This document shows, one piece after another, positions 1 to 5,752 of a stretch of DNA of 9,265 nucleotides. Each line of letters opens with the position of its first letter. The first letter of the stretch is position 1. A model generated the notes under the pieces. That model was not told where the DNA came from, made no database searches, and was given only the letters and a program-made list of their open reading frames with translations. This DNA is from Phycisphaerales bacterium (GTDB taxonomy: Bacteria > Planctomycetota > Phycisphaerae > Sedimentisphaerales > Anaerohalosphaeraceae), in NCBI GenBank assembly GCA_011048645.1, contig DSDR01000103.1, forward strand, positions 1 through 9,265, written 5' to 3'. A program made the position numbers and the translations under genes.

Positions 1-123
1 AGGGATGGGCAAGACCACGCCCGCCAGCAAGGCGCCCGCCGCGGCCAGAAAAACCGTTTCACGCCGGCTCCAGACCGTTCGATTTCGCCGGTTTTCGTAG
101 ATTTTTCGATCGGTTATCGACAT
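1..123 (-). CDS. Partial exported protein, N-terminus only (Tat-like signal)
   Basis: Only the first 41 codons lie in the window, with the ATG at 123-121 on the minus strand; the rest continues past the left edge. Seen: the peptide starts MSITDRKIYENRRNRTVWSR, then has a twin arginine in 'SRRETVFL' (residues 19-26), followed by a hydrophobic run (about 24-39) rich in Ala, Leu, Gly and Val. This resembles a twin-arginine (Tat) signal, although the RR-to-hydrophobic spacing departs from the SRRxFLK consensus, so a Sec signal or a membrane anchor is also possible. No clear Shine-Dalgarno sequence precedes the ATG. The mature protein is not visible, so no function can be given. Confidence 0.55.
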   Translation of the reverse strand, partial: MSITDRKIYENRRNRTVWSRRETVFLAAAGALLAGVVLPIP

Positions 124-219
124 ATTATTTAATCACACTGACCGAAAACCGGCCATATTGTGACATTACTATAGTCCATAAAGGATGTTATCGTGTTCTC
201 AAAAGGGCCGTAAAATGAC

Positions 220-235
220 TCGCCCGAAAGGGCGA
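220..235. repeat. Inverted repeat, 6-bp stem with GAAA loop
   Basis: TCGCCC (220-225) and GGGCGA (230-235) pair perfectly around a GAAA loop, a stable tetraloop hairpin if transcribed on the plus strand. No T-tract follows directly (the next bases are ATCCTCAATTTT), so it is a poor intrinsic terminator. Its role is unknown. Confidence 0.5.
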
Positions 236-273
236 ATCCTCAATTTTGCTCTTTCATCTTTGATTTTTAATCT

Positions 274-300
274 CTCAAACTGGCCGTCGGGCAGTTTGAG
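274..300. repeat. Inverted repeat, 9-bp perfect stem
   Basis: CTCAAACTG (274-282) and CAGTTTGAG (292-300) are perfect reverse complements around a 9-base GC-rich centre (283-291) that can add a CC/GG pairing. It could be a hairpin in a transcript or an operator-like dyad. No strong T-tract follows. It is the longest perfect stem in this intergenic region. Confidence 0.5.
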
Positions 301-389
301 TTATTTACGCACGATCATTGTCGTAATTGTTGTGTTGTCTTGCAATGCGACACACACGACACAAACCCCTTGACGGCAATGTGGCATTC

Positions 390-434
390 GGTTCCCTATC
401 GTAGCAAATAACCGCTGTACTGGGAACTGTTTTT
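390..434 (+). terminator. Possible intrinsic terminator in the intergenic region
   Basis: GGTTCCC (390-396) pairs with GGGAACT (422-428), with a G-T closing pair. An inner stem TAGC/GCTG can form near 402-417, and the hairpin is followed by GTTTTTG (429-435). The layout fits an intrinsic terminator on the plus strand, although the loop is long and the T-tract short. If real, it implies a transcript arising upstream in 124-390 where no gene is evident. Confidence 0.35.
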
Positions 435-521
435 GTCGGCCAAATCAGTCTGAACCTTCTCTGGCTTTGACTTGACTCAGAGACGCTGTTTCGAATTTGC
501 CCTGCGTCGGCCGGATTTTTC

Positions 522-549
522 TTGACAATCCGCCCAAGCGGTGTATATA
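522..549 (+). promoter_or_regulatory. Sigma70-type promoter of the tRNA-Gly gene
   Basis: A consensus -35 TTGACA (522-527) is separated by 16 bp from a TATATA -10 (544-549). Transcription would start near 556-558, giving a short 5' leader before the tRNA at 573. Position and match make this the likely tRNA promoter. Confidence 0.75.
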
Positions 550-572
550 GACTTTGCAGACAAGCACTTACC

Positions 573-643
573 GCGGGCGTAGTTCAGTGGTAGAACACCA
601 GCTTCCCAAGCTGGATACGCCAGTTCGATTCTGGTCGCCCGCA
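573..643 (+). tRNA. tRNA-Gly (anticodon CCC)
   Basis: The full cloverleaf can be drawn. The acceptor stem is GCGGGCG (573-579) with CGCCCGC (636-642), and A643 is the discriminator. The D arm is GTTC/GAAC (582-585 and 593-596). The anticodon stem CCAGC/GCTGG (598-602 and 610-614) encloses loop TTCCCAA with anticodon CCC at 605-607. The T arm has a 5-bp stem (619-623 and 631-635) and loop TTCGATT. The variable loop is 4 nt. The anticodon reads GGG glycine codons. The 3' CCA is not encoded (TTC follows the discriminator), so CCA addition by nucleotidyltransferase would be needed. Confidence 0.96.
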
Positions 644-683
644 TTCATTTTTGGCTTGAAAATGAGGTTTTTCAGGTTTTTTT
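644..683 (+). terminator. Likely terminator of tRNA-Gly
   Basis: TCATTTT (645-651) pairs with AAAATGA (659-665), with a loop of 7 bases. It is followed by GGTTTTTC and then a run of seven T (677-683). The stem is A/T-rich and so weak, but its place directly behind the tRNA and the T-runs suit 3' end formation. Confidence 0.45.
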
Positions 684-786
684 ACTCCTTTTTTCTGTGT
701 CCGGGGCGTTTTCCCTTTGACTTTTTGGCCAGTGCATTCGGAGTCGATGGGCGGTGCGTACTTTTTTTGGTTTCGGCTGTGCCGGG

Positions 787-1911
787 TTAGGAAGAGGCTG
801 TCGGCTCTCCCTCTGGAGTCGGCGGGGGATTGTAGGAACCGAGCAGCATCGCCATCCAGCGGGTTTCTTTGTTGGTTTGCAGGGCAATCTTGACGGTCAT
901 CGTCAGCGGCACCGACAGCAGCATCCCCATCGGGCCGAGCACCCACCCCCAGAAGATTAACGACAAAAAGACCACCAGCGTCGAAAGCCCAAGCCGCTGC
1001 CCCATCAAACGCGGCTCAAGGAAGTTGCCGATGGACACATTGATGATGACGTAACCCAGCAGCGTCATTATTGCCGTTGCCGGGCCGTGCTGCACCAGCG
1101 CCAGCAGGACCGCCGGCACCGCGGCAAGCAATGAGCCGATATTCGGGACAAAATTCAGCAAAAACGCGATCAATCCCCAGACAACCGGATAGTTGACCTT
1201 CAGCACAATCAGCAACCCCATCACCAGCAGGCCCGTGGCCAGACTCAGCGCGGTCTTCAGCGCCAGATACCGCTTGACATTGTTGGCAATTTGCGAGAGA
1301 TTTTCAAAGGTTTCTTCGGAGTTCAGCGCCTCACGAATCTTGCTCGGAAGAGCCGACGCCTCCATCAACATAAAGACCATCATTAGATAAATGACAAACC
1401 CGTTTTTCAGAAGTGTTCCCAACTGGGCCAGTAATTCACGGACAAATTTGACGACGGCGGTGGCGTCGGGTTTGATCAGTTCCCGCAGCGAATCCTGAAC
1501 GTCCAGCCCTTTTTCATCCAGCCAGTTAACCAGCAGATTGCCGGTGTCTTCGAGCCGTTTGGCGTAATCCGGCAGGGTTTTTGTAAAATCTGTAATGGAT
1601 GCGGCCAGCAGGGAGCCAACCAGGATTCCGATAGCCAAAATGACCAGCGAGATAATCAGAATGGCGAAAAAAGTCGAAATCTTTCTTTTTTTCATCCAGA
1701 ACAGGGCAGGCGTGCTGATAATCGCCAGAAACACCGCCAGCAAAAACGGAATAATGATATTGACCGCCGCCTGCATCCCGGCCACAATGACGACAAAGGA
1801 TGCGGCCGAGACCAGAAACTTGATCGGAGACGGCAGATGATCCGACGGCGGCGTCGGTACACCCGAATCCGGCGAAGGTTGTGTTGTCGGCGAATTTGTC
1901 ATCGTTGGCAC
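787..1911 (-). CDS. AI-2E/PerM-family (DUF20) membrane transporter
   Basis: A polytopic inner-membrane protein of 374 residues, the usual length for the AI-2E transporter (PerM, YdiK, TqsA) family. Known members export small molecules such as autoinducer-2 or act as ion antiporters; the substrate here cannot be told. Seen: a Pro/Ser/Thr-rich cytoplasmic N-tail (1-28), then hydrophobic segments near 31-45, 50-70, 80-105, 170-185, 218-238, 241-272, 277-292 and 308-338. The central loop about 110-165 is polar. The family hallmarks NFVPNIGSLLAAVPAVLLAL (253-272) and the 'GNFLEPRLMGQRLGLS' block (295-310) are present. The chosen start is GTG at 1911; an ATG three codons later (1902) is an alternative. 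The only SD-like AAGG lies about 13 nt before the GTG. The gene stands alone, diverging from the ykgJ-hisS pair. Confidence 0.9.
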   Translation of the reverse strand: MPTMTNSPTTQPSPDSGVPTPPSDHLPSPIKFLVSAASFVVIVAGMQAAVNIIIPFLLAVFLAIISTPALFWMKKRKISTFFAILIISLVILAIGILVGSLLAASITDFTKTLPDYAKRLEDTGNLLVNWLDEKGLDVQDSLRELIKPDATAVVKFVRELLAQLGTLLKNGFVIYLMMVFMLMEASALPSKIREALNSEETFENLSQIANNVKRYLALKTALSLATGLLVMGLLIVLKVNYPVVWGLIAFLLNFVPNIGSLLAAVPAVLLALVQHGPATAIMTLLGYVIINVSIGNFLEPRLMGQRLGLSTLVVFLSLIFWGWVLGPMGMLLSVPLTMTVKIALQTNKETRWMAMLLGSYNPPPTPEGEPTASS

Positions 1912-1953
1912 GTTGATCGATTTACCTTATTCCCACAGCATAAACGGCCTATT

Positions 1954-1982
1954 ACCATATCCTCGAAATGCCTTTAGGTCAA
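1954..1982 (-). promoter_or_regulatory. Promoter of the AI-2E-family transporter
   Basis: On the minus strand, TTGACC (plus 1977-1982) is followed after 17 bp by TATGGT (plus 1954-1959). Transcription would start near 1947, about 36 nt before the GTG at 1911. It lies back-to-back with the promoter of the rightward operon, with the two -35 boxes 30 bp apart. Confidence 0.55.
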
Positions 1983-2012
1983 CTGAATTTACCTCTATTT
2001 CTTGTCTTGTGC

Positions 2013-2040
2013 TTGACGGTAAGGAAGTTTTCTCTATAAT
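2013..2040 (+). promoter_or_regulatory. Promoter of the ykgJ-like/hisS operon
   Basis: TTGACG (2013-2018) is separated by 16 bp from a perfect TATAAT (2035-2040). The expected start site is near 2047, leaving a leader of about 48 nt to the ATG at 2095. It is a strong match and correctly placed for the rightward two-gene operon. Confidence 0.8.
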
Positions 2041-2094
2041 GCGTCTTTTTGAGCCGTTTTTCAGAGACAGGAACGTTGGTCCCGGAGTGATTGA

Positions 2095-2571
2095 ATGACA
2101 AAAGTACGTAAAAAGTCCCCTAAAGTCTCAACTGCAAAGAGAAAATCAGCCGACAAAGTAACCCCGGCCTGCGTCAAGTGCAATGGTAAATGCTGCCGAT
2201 ATTTTGCGTTGCCGCTGGATAATCCGGAGGACTGGAGCGACTATGACGATATCCGCTGGTACTTGTGTCATGAAAACGTAACGGTGTTTGTCGAAGACGG
2301 CCAGTGGTATCTGAATGTCAATAATAAATGCCGCCATTTGTCCGAGACGAATTATCGTTGTCAAATGTACGACATCCGACCCAAGATTTGTCGGGCGTAT
2401 GAGACCGACGGCTGCGACCTGACCGGCAGCGGTTACGACTATGAGCTGCATTTTACAAACGACAAACAAATGGAAGAATACATGCGCATCAAGTTTGGCC
2501 AAAAGGTGTTTGATAAACTTCATGCGCCCAAAAAGAAGAAAAAATCCAAAAAGAAGTCCAAAACAAAGTAA
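2095..2571 (+). CDS. YkgJ-family cysteine cluster protein (UPF0153)
   Basis: A 158-residue protein with the zinc- or iron-chelating cysteine pattern of the YkgJ/UPF0153 family. Seen: 'CVKCNGKCC' (residues 26-34), then C79, C89 and 'RCQMYDIRPKICRAY' (88-102), with C107 just after. The paired CxxC/CC and the C-x-Y-x2-RP-x2-C block are the family signature. The metal and biochemical role of the family are not firmly known. Both ends are unusually basic: a Lys/Arg/Ser-rich N-tail (3-21) and a Lys-rich C-tail (146-158), which suggests nucleic-acid or ribosome contact (inference). The start is set by the GGAG at 2084-2087, 7 nt before the ATG. The stop lies 6 nt before hisS, so the two are co-transcribed and probably translationally coupled. 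Confidence 0.88.
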   Translation: MTKVRKKSPKVSTAKRKSADKVTPACVKCNGKCCRYFALPLDNPEDWSDYDDIRWYLCHENVTVFVEDGQWYLNVNNKCRHLSETNYRCQMYDIRPKICRAYETDGCDLTGSGYDYELHFTNDKQMEEYMRIKFGQKVFDKLHAPKKKKKSKKKSKTK

Positions 2572-2577
2572 TTTTAT

Positions 2578-3879
2578 ATGAAAATCCCTTCGGTTAAAGG
2601 TACGCGGGACTTTTATCCCCCGCAGATGGCGGTACGGAATTTTATCAGCAACGGCTGGAAGGCCGTGTCGCTGCGCAACGGCTTTGTCGAATACGACGGG
2701 CCGATTTTTGAGTATCTCCGAATGTATCAGATTAAAAGCGGCGACGAAATTGTCGAGCAGCTCTTTCATTTGACCGACCGCGGCGGCCGGGAACTGGCGA
2801 TTCGCCCGGAGATCACCCCCACGCTGGCTCGGATGATCAATCAGCGGATTAACGCCTTGCCGCGTCCGATCAAGTGGTTCTCCGTGCCGCGGCTGTGCCG
2901 GGCCGAGCGTCCTCAAAAGGGGCGACTTCGTGAGTTTTTCCAATGGAATATTGATATTGTCGGCGTCGATGACATTCTGGCCGATGCGGAAGTCATCTTT
3001 TGTACACTGGACTATCTGCGGTCGGCAGGATTGACCGCCGCGGATATTACCGCCAAAATCTCCAGTCGAAAGCTGCTGGCGGCCTTGCTGATGCATCTGG
3101 GCATCGCGGAAGATCAACTTGAAACACTTTATCCGATTTTGGATAAAAAGGCCAAACTGCCGGCTGATACGTTTGCGGCGATGCTGGCCGAGGCGGTTGC
3201 CAACCAAGCGGCTGTTCAGATTATTCTGAAATTACTGGATATCCATTCGGTCGGCGATATTCAAACGCTGGTTCCGGATGTCGCCTCCAACCGGCAGGCT
3301 CAATCCGCCCTGGACGAATTACATCGGCTCTTTGACTTGTTGAAGGCGATGGGCGTGGCGGATTTTTGCCGGTTCGATATGAGCATCGTTCGCGGGCTGG
3401 CCTACTATACGGGGATGGTCTTTGAGGTTCACGATGCCGTGGGCGATTTGCGGGCGGTCTGCGGCGGCGGGCGATACGATAACCTGCTGCGCGACTTCGG
3501 CGGGCCGGCGCTGTCGGCTACCGGGATGGGCATGGGCGATTGCGTCTTGGAAATTCTGCTTCGCGAGCGGGGGCTTCTGACTGAGTCGTTGTCCCAGCGC
3601 TGCGTGGATTTTTTTGTGGTATGTATGGATGAGGTATTGATGCCCAAAGCCTTGGACATTGTGTCCCGACTTCGGTCTTGTGGAAAATCGACGGAGTTCA
3701 GCTATAAAACAGTCGGTCTCGGTAAACAACTCAAGCTGGCCGACGCCTGCGGCGCCCGACAGGTGATCATTATCGGGCAGGAGTATCTCAACGAACAAAA
3801 AATTATTCTTAAAGATATGAAAACCGGCACGCAAAGTGCGGTTGACGAATCCAGTCTGTTTGTTTCGGATTCCGACTGA
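2578..3879 (+). CDS. hisS: Histidyl-tRNA synthetase
   Basis: Class II synthetase that charges tRNA-His with histidine using ATP. Its 433 residues match the bacterial family (about 420-430). Seen: N-terminal 'KGTRDFYPP' (7-15), substrate loop 'RPEITPTLAR' (76-85), motif 2 'RAERPQKGRLREFFQW' (108-123), histidine-binding 'VRGLAYYTGMVFE' (271-283) and 'GGGRYDNLL' (296-304). A C-terminal anticodon-binding domain covers about 343-425. Motif 3 reads 'ATGMGMGDCVLEILL' (314-328): the position that is Arg in the E. coli 'GLERL' motif is Val323. From memory, plant-organelle and some bacterial HisRS share a 'GDCV/GDVV' form, so this looks like a subgroup trait rather than inactivation. No good SD precedes the ATG; the 6-nt gap to the upstream stop suggests translational coupling. 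Confidence 0.95.
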   Translation: MKIPSVKGTRDFYPPQMAVRNFISNGWKAVSLRNGFVEYDGPIFEYLRMYQIKSGDEIVEQLFHLTDRGGRELAIRPEITPTLARMINQRINALPRPIKWFSVPRLCRAERPQKGRLREFFQWNIDIVGVDDILADAEVIFCTLDYLRSAGLTAADITAKISSRKLLAALLMHLGIAEDQLETLYPILDKKAKLPADTFAAMLAEAVANQAAVQIILKLLDIHSVGDIQTLVPDVASNRQAQSALDELHRLFDLLKAMGVADFCRFDMSIVRGLAYYTGMVFEVHDAVGDLRAVCGGGRYDNLLRDFGGPALSATGMGMGDCVLEILLRERGLLTESLSQRCVDFFVVCMDEVLMPKALDIVSRLRSCGKSTEFSYKTVGLGKQLKLADACGARQVIIIGQEYLNEQKIILKDMKTGTQSAVDESSLFVSDSD

Positions 3880-3959
3880 GGCGTTTTTGCCTGACTGGCG
3901 GATACCTGTTTTTCGGACGACGTGATTTCAGATCCAATACGCATCCCAAATTCTGCGGC
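3880..3959 (+). other. 3' flank of hisS with small hairpin
   Basis: Starting within the hisS stop codon, AGGC (3879-3882) and GCCT (3889-3892) can pair around a GTTTTT loop. No clean T-tract follows, so a terminator is possible but not convincing. No gene is seen between here and the next promoter. Confidence 0.25.
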
Positions 3960-3988
3960 TTGACAGCCAACCGGCTTATTGTTACTAT
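3960..3988 (+). promoter_or_regulatory. Promoter of the rnk pair
   Basis: A perfect -35 TTGACA (3960-3965) is followed after 17 bp by TACTAT (3983-3988). The predicted start is near 3995, leaving a leader of about 120 nt before the ATG at 4119. This is much longer than the other leaders in the window and contains the foldable element at 4044-4117. Confidence 0.75.
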
Positions 3989-4044
3989 TAGGTGGATTTA
4001 TTTTTACTGAAAGAAATAGCTGTAAACAAGCCGATATATACTAA

Positions 4045-4117
4045 GACAGGTCTCGAAACAGGCAGATTGATTGGCAAATCTGTGAAAAGACCTGTTCGCA
4101 ACAGAAAGGAAATCTGT
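4045..4117 (+). promoter_or_regulatory. Foldable 5' leader of rnk with competing hairpins
   Basis: Outer stem ACAGGTCT (4046-4053) pairs perfectly with AGACCTGT (4088-4095). Within it CAGATT (4063-4068) pairs with AATCTG (4077-4082). Just downstream, ACAGA (4101-4105) pairs with TCTGT (4113-4117) and puts the Shine-Dalgarno AAGGA (4106-4110) in the loop. A fourth stem, CTGTT/AACAG (4092-4096 and 4100-4104), competes with both the outer stem and the SD hairpin. AAATCTGT occurs twice (4076-4083, 4110-4117), so CAGATT could pair with either copy; the second choice would clamp the SD-to-start spacer. This resembles translational control by alternative folds, but it matches no riboswitch class I recognise and could be chance. 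Confidence 0.4.
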
Positions 4118-4118
4118 A

Positions 4119-4535
4119 ATGGCGACAAAAAAGATTCAGGTTACCCAAACGGATCATGAACGGTTAACGGCTCTGGTCGAGTCAATGCGTCATCTACCGT
4201 CACGCGATCAAGCCTGTCTGGATAAACTTCGGGGTGAGCTGGATCGTGCGCGGATTATTTCGTCCAAGCGAGTCAAGCCCGATGTGGTGACGATGAATTC
4301 GACAGTGGCCTTGCGCGATCTGGATAATGGGCAAATATTTGAGTATCAATTGGTCTATCCGCAGGACGCCGATCCGGAAGAAAACAAGCTCTCTATATTG
4401 GCGCCGGTGGGCACGGCGTTGCTGGGTTACAGTATCGGGGAGATCGTTGAATGGCAGGTACCGGCCGGGGTGCGCCGATTTAGCATCGAAGGCATCACGT
4501 ATCAACCGGAAGCGGCCGGCGATTATGATCTCTGA
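4119..4535 (+). CDS. rnk: Rnk-like regulator (GreA/GreB C-terminal domain protein)
   Basis: A 138-residue cytoplasmic protein closely like Rnk, the so-called regulator of nucleoside diphosphate kinase, which binds RNA polymerase at the secondary channel and antagonises Gre factors. Seen: a short helical N-part (8-50) with 'LRGELDRARI' (37-46), then the FKBP-like Gre C-domain: 'PDVVTMNSTVALRD' (54-67), 'QLVYPQDAD' (77-85), 'LSILAPVGTALLGYSIGE' (91-108), 'PAGV' (115-118) and the near-invariant end 'YQPEAAGDYDL' (128-138). It lacks the long coiled coil of true GreA/GreB, as Rnk does. The start has SD AAGGA 8 nt upstream. A paralogue follows after 17 nt in the same transcript. Confidence 0.92.
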   Translation: MATKKIQVTQTDHERLTALVESMRHLPSRDQACLDKLRGELDRARIISSKRVKPDVVTMNSTVALRDLDNGQIFEYQLVYPQDADPEENKLSILAPVGTALLGYSIGEIVEWQVPAGVRRFSIEGITYQPEAAGDYDL

Positions 4536-4552
4536 GAAAGGAGCGCAGATGT

Positions 4553-5020
4553 ATGCTGCATACCGCACAACTGATCAAGCCGCCAACCCTCTGGGAATCG
4601 TTTCGACAGCGTTTTTTTCGGCGGCACGACGAGCAGCAGCGCATTTTTTCGGAAATCGATTATTATCGTTTTCAGGGCTTATTGACCAGGCAGCATCAGG
4701 TTGCTTATCCTTCGCTGGCCGTCCATCTGCAGCAGCTTCGCCGACTCATCCACCGCGGCTATTTGTACCCGTGTAAAGCGGTTCCCGCCAATTTGGTGAC
4801 GATGAATTCAGTGATTTTGCTCCGGTCGCGTCGCGGCACGGCCTTTCGCGTCAGTTTAGTGTATCCGCCGCAGGCGAACCATCAGGAACGAAGGTTTTCG
4901 ATTCTCTCGCCGCTTGGTCTGGCGATGATCGGACGATCTGAAGGGCAGCAAATATCTGACAATTTGATGATAGAAAAACTTCTCTATCAGCCGGAAAGTC
5001 TCGGCAATTACTACACTTAG
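4553..5020 (+). CDS. Divergent Rnk/GreA C-domain paralogue
   Basis: A second Rnk-like protein of 155 residues directly behind rnk. Seen: shared blocks 'NLVTMNSVILLR' (80-91), 'SLVYPPQAN' (101-109), 'RFSILSPLGLAMIGRSEG' (114-131) and the C-terminal 'YQPESLGNYY' (145-154) in place of YQPEAAGDY. It has an N-terminal extension of about 25 residues rich in Arg and aromatics ('WESFRQRFFRR', 14-24). It also lacks about six residues where rnk carries the PAGV turn. Start: ATG at 4553, with AAAGGAG (4537-4543) 9 nt upstream; an out-of-frame ATG at 4549 lies closer to this SD. It probably arose by duplication and divergence and may bind RNA polymerase with altered specificity (inference). Confidence 0.85.
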   Translation: MLHTAQLIKPPTLWESFRQRFFRRHDEQQRIFSEIDYYRFQGLLTRQHQVAYPSLAVHLQQLRRLIHRGYLYPCKAVPANLVTMNSVILLRSRRGTAFRVSLVYPPQANHQERRFSILSPLGLAMIGRSEGQQISDNLMIEKLLYQPESLGNYYT

Positions 5021-5110
5021 ATTCACCGAATCGACCCGTTGTCTCACTGCATCCAAGATACGTCGTTTATATGAGGTTATCGGCTCGGCACAAGCCCCTG
5101 CTCAGAAGGC

Positions 5111-5138
5111 TTTACCATTTATTGGCGCAGGATAAAAT
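5111..5138 (+). promoter_or_regulatory. Possible promoter of the nuclease-like/bioB/GH2/rsmD operon
   Basis: TTTACC (5111-5116) and TAAAAT (5133-5138) are spaced by 16 bp. The expected start near 5145 would exclude the TTG at 5141 as an initiation codon and favour the ATG at 5180. An upstream AAGCC/GGCTT inverted repeat (about 5092-5112) adjoins or overlaps the -35 box. Confidence 0.5.
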
Positions 5139-5179
5139 GCTTGCATTCGCAGCGAATCTGCGGTTTATTGTCAGCCGGT

Positions 5180-5752
5180 ATGCTTGCCAAACCAGACGGA
5201 CATAATGAATATGAAAAGGCGTTCGAAGGGTGGCTCTGTGAGCGGGGGATGCGTTTTGCCCGGGTCGATCAGACACACCGCTGCCTGTTCGAGGGACAGC
5301 CCCTTAAGACGTTTGATTATGTGCTCTATCCAAAGCAGGGCGGCTGCGTTTTGGTGGAGTTGAAAGGACGCCTGTTTCGGGGGCGTTCCTTGGCCCGGCG
5401 GACGGGGCTGCAAACCTGGGTCCTGGCCGAGGATGTCGCAGCGCTGGCGTATTGGCGCAGGCAGTTTGACCGCCAGAGGCCGCCAACAAGAGCGATATTT
5501 GTGTTCGCCTACCGGCTTGAGCAGATTGCGGCTGATTGCGACGGGTTGGATGTGTATGAAGCCGACGGACGGCGATTTATATTTCTGGCGATTCGTCAGG
5601 GGGATTATAAATCCTGTATGCGGCCGCGCAGTGGTCGCTGGAAAACGGTGTCTTGTCCGGCAAAGGATTTTCGAGCACTGAGTTTTCCGGTCGAACAGAT
5701 TTGGCTTGGAGAACAAAACGCAAATGAATTCCACGATACATACATCGGCTGA
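5180..5752 (+). CDS. HYExAFE-like protein, predicted PD-(D/E)XK nuclease fold
   Basis: A protein of 190 residues from ATG 5180; the frame is open upstream to a TTG at 5141 (203 residues), but the promoter position favours the ATG. Seen: N-terminal 'HNEYEKAFEGWLCERG' (8-23), resembling the planctomycete HYExAFE conserved family, then 'KTFDYVLYP' (43-51) and 'CVLVELKGR' (56-64). The ordered E12/E16, D46 and E60-x-K62 with hydrophobic strands around them match the active-site layout of PD-(D/E)XK nucleases. That is a structural inference; no activity or target is known. No SD is evident before the ATG. The last 29 bases overlap bioB, so expression is probably coupled. Confidence 0.7.
   Translation: MLAKPDGHNEYEKAFEGWLCERGMRFARVDQTHRCLFEGQPLKTFDYVLYPKQGGCVLVELKGRLFRGRSLARRTGLQTWVLAEDVAALAYWRRQFDRQRPPTRAIFVFAYRLEQIAADCDGLDVYEADGRRFIFLAIRQGDYKSCMRPRSGRWKTVSCPAKDFRALSFPVEQIWLGEQNANEFHDTYIG

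Larger units (their letters stand above)
124..543. other. Long intergenic region with hairpins, no convincing gene
   Basis: About 420 bases separate the leftmost gene from the tRNA promoter. One 62-codon frame (185-373, plus) is open, but it lacks a ribosome binding site, has unremarkable composition and runs through several inverted repeats, so I do not call it. The region contains stem-loops at 220-235, 274-300, 301-322 (TTACG/CGTAA), about 322-364 (TTGTGT/ACACAA with an inner TGTC/GACA) and 390-428. I recognise no tmRNA, SRP RNA, RNase P or 6S signature. It may hold an unassigned structured transcript or a series of terminator or regulatory elements. Confidence 0.5.

Noticed and set aside
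185..373. Small plus-strand ORF of 62 codons with a hydrophobic stretch
   Set aside because: It has no ribosome binding site, overlaps several inverted repeats, and shows no codon bias like its neighbours; kept only as part of the intergenic note.
584..946. Minus-strand open frame of 120 codons
   Set aside because: It runs across the tRNA-Gly and the end of the AI-2E-family gene and has low-complexity, unrecognisable translation.
1913..2098. Plus-strand ORF of 61 codons in the divergent promoter region
   Set aside because: It spans both promoters and lacks an SD. Its stop overlapping the next ATG appears coincidental.
2528..2568. A-rich tract suggesting programmed slippage
   Set aside because: It encodes a Lys/Ser-rich tail in a single open frame and no downstream frame extends the protein.
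2146..3207. Long minus-strand open frame (353 codons) opposite ykgJ-like and hisS
   Set aside because: It lies antisense to two confidently identified genes, its translation shows no recognisable domain, and it is explained by the GC-biased codons of the sense strand.
4327..4776. Plus-strand frame of 149 codons across the two rnk genes
   Set aside because: It is out of frame with both well-supported Rnk-like proteins and has no family resemblance.
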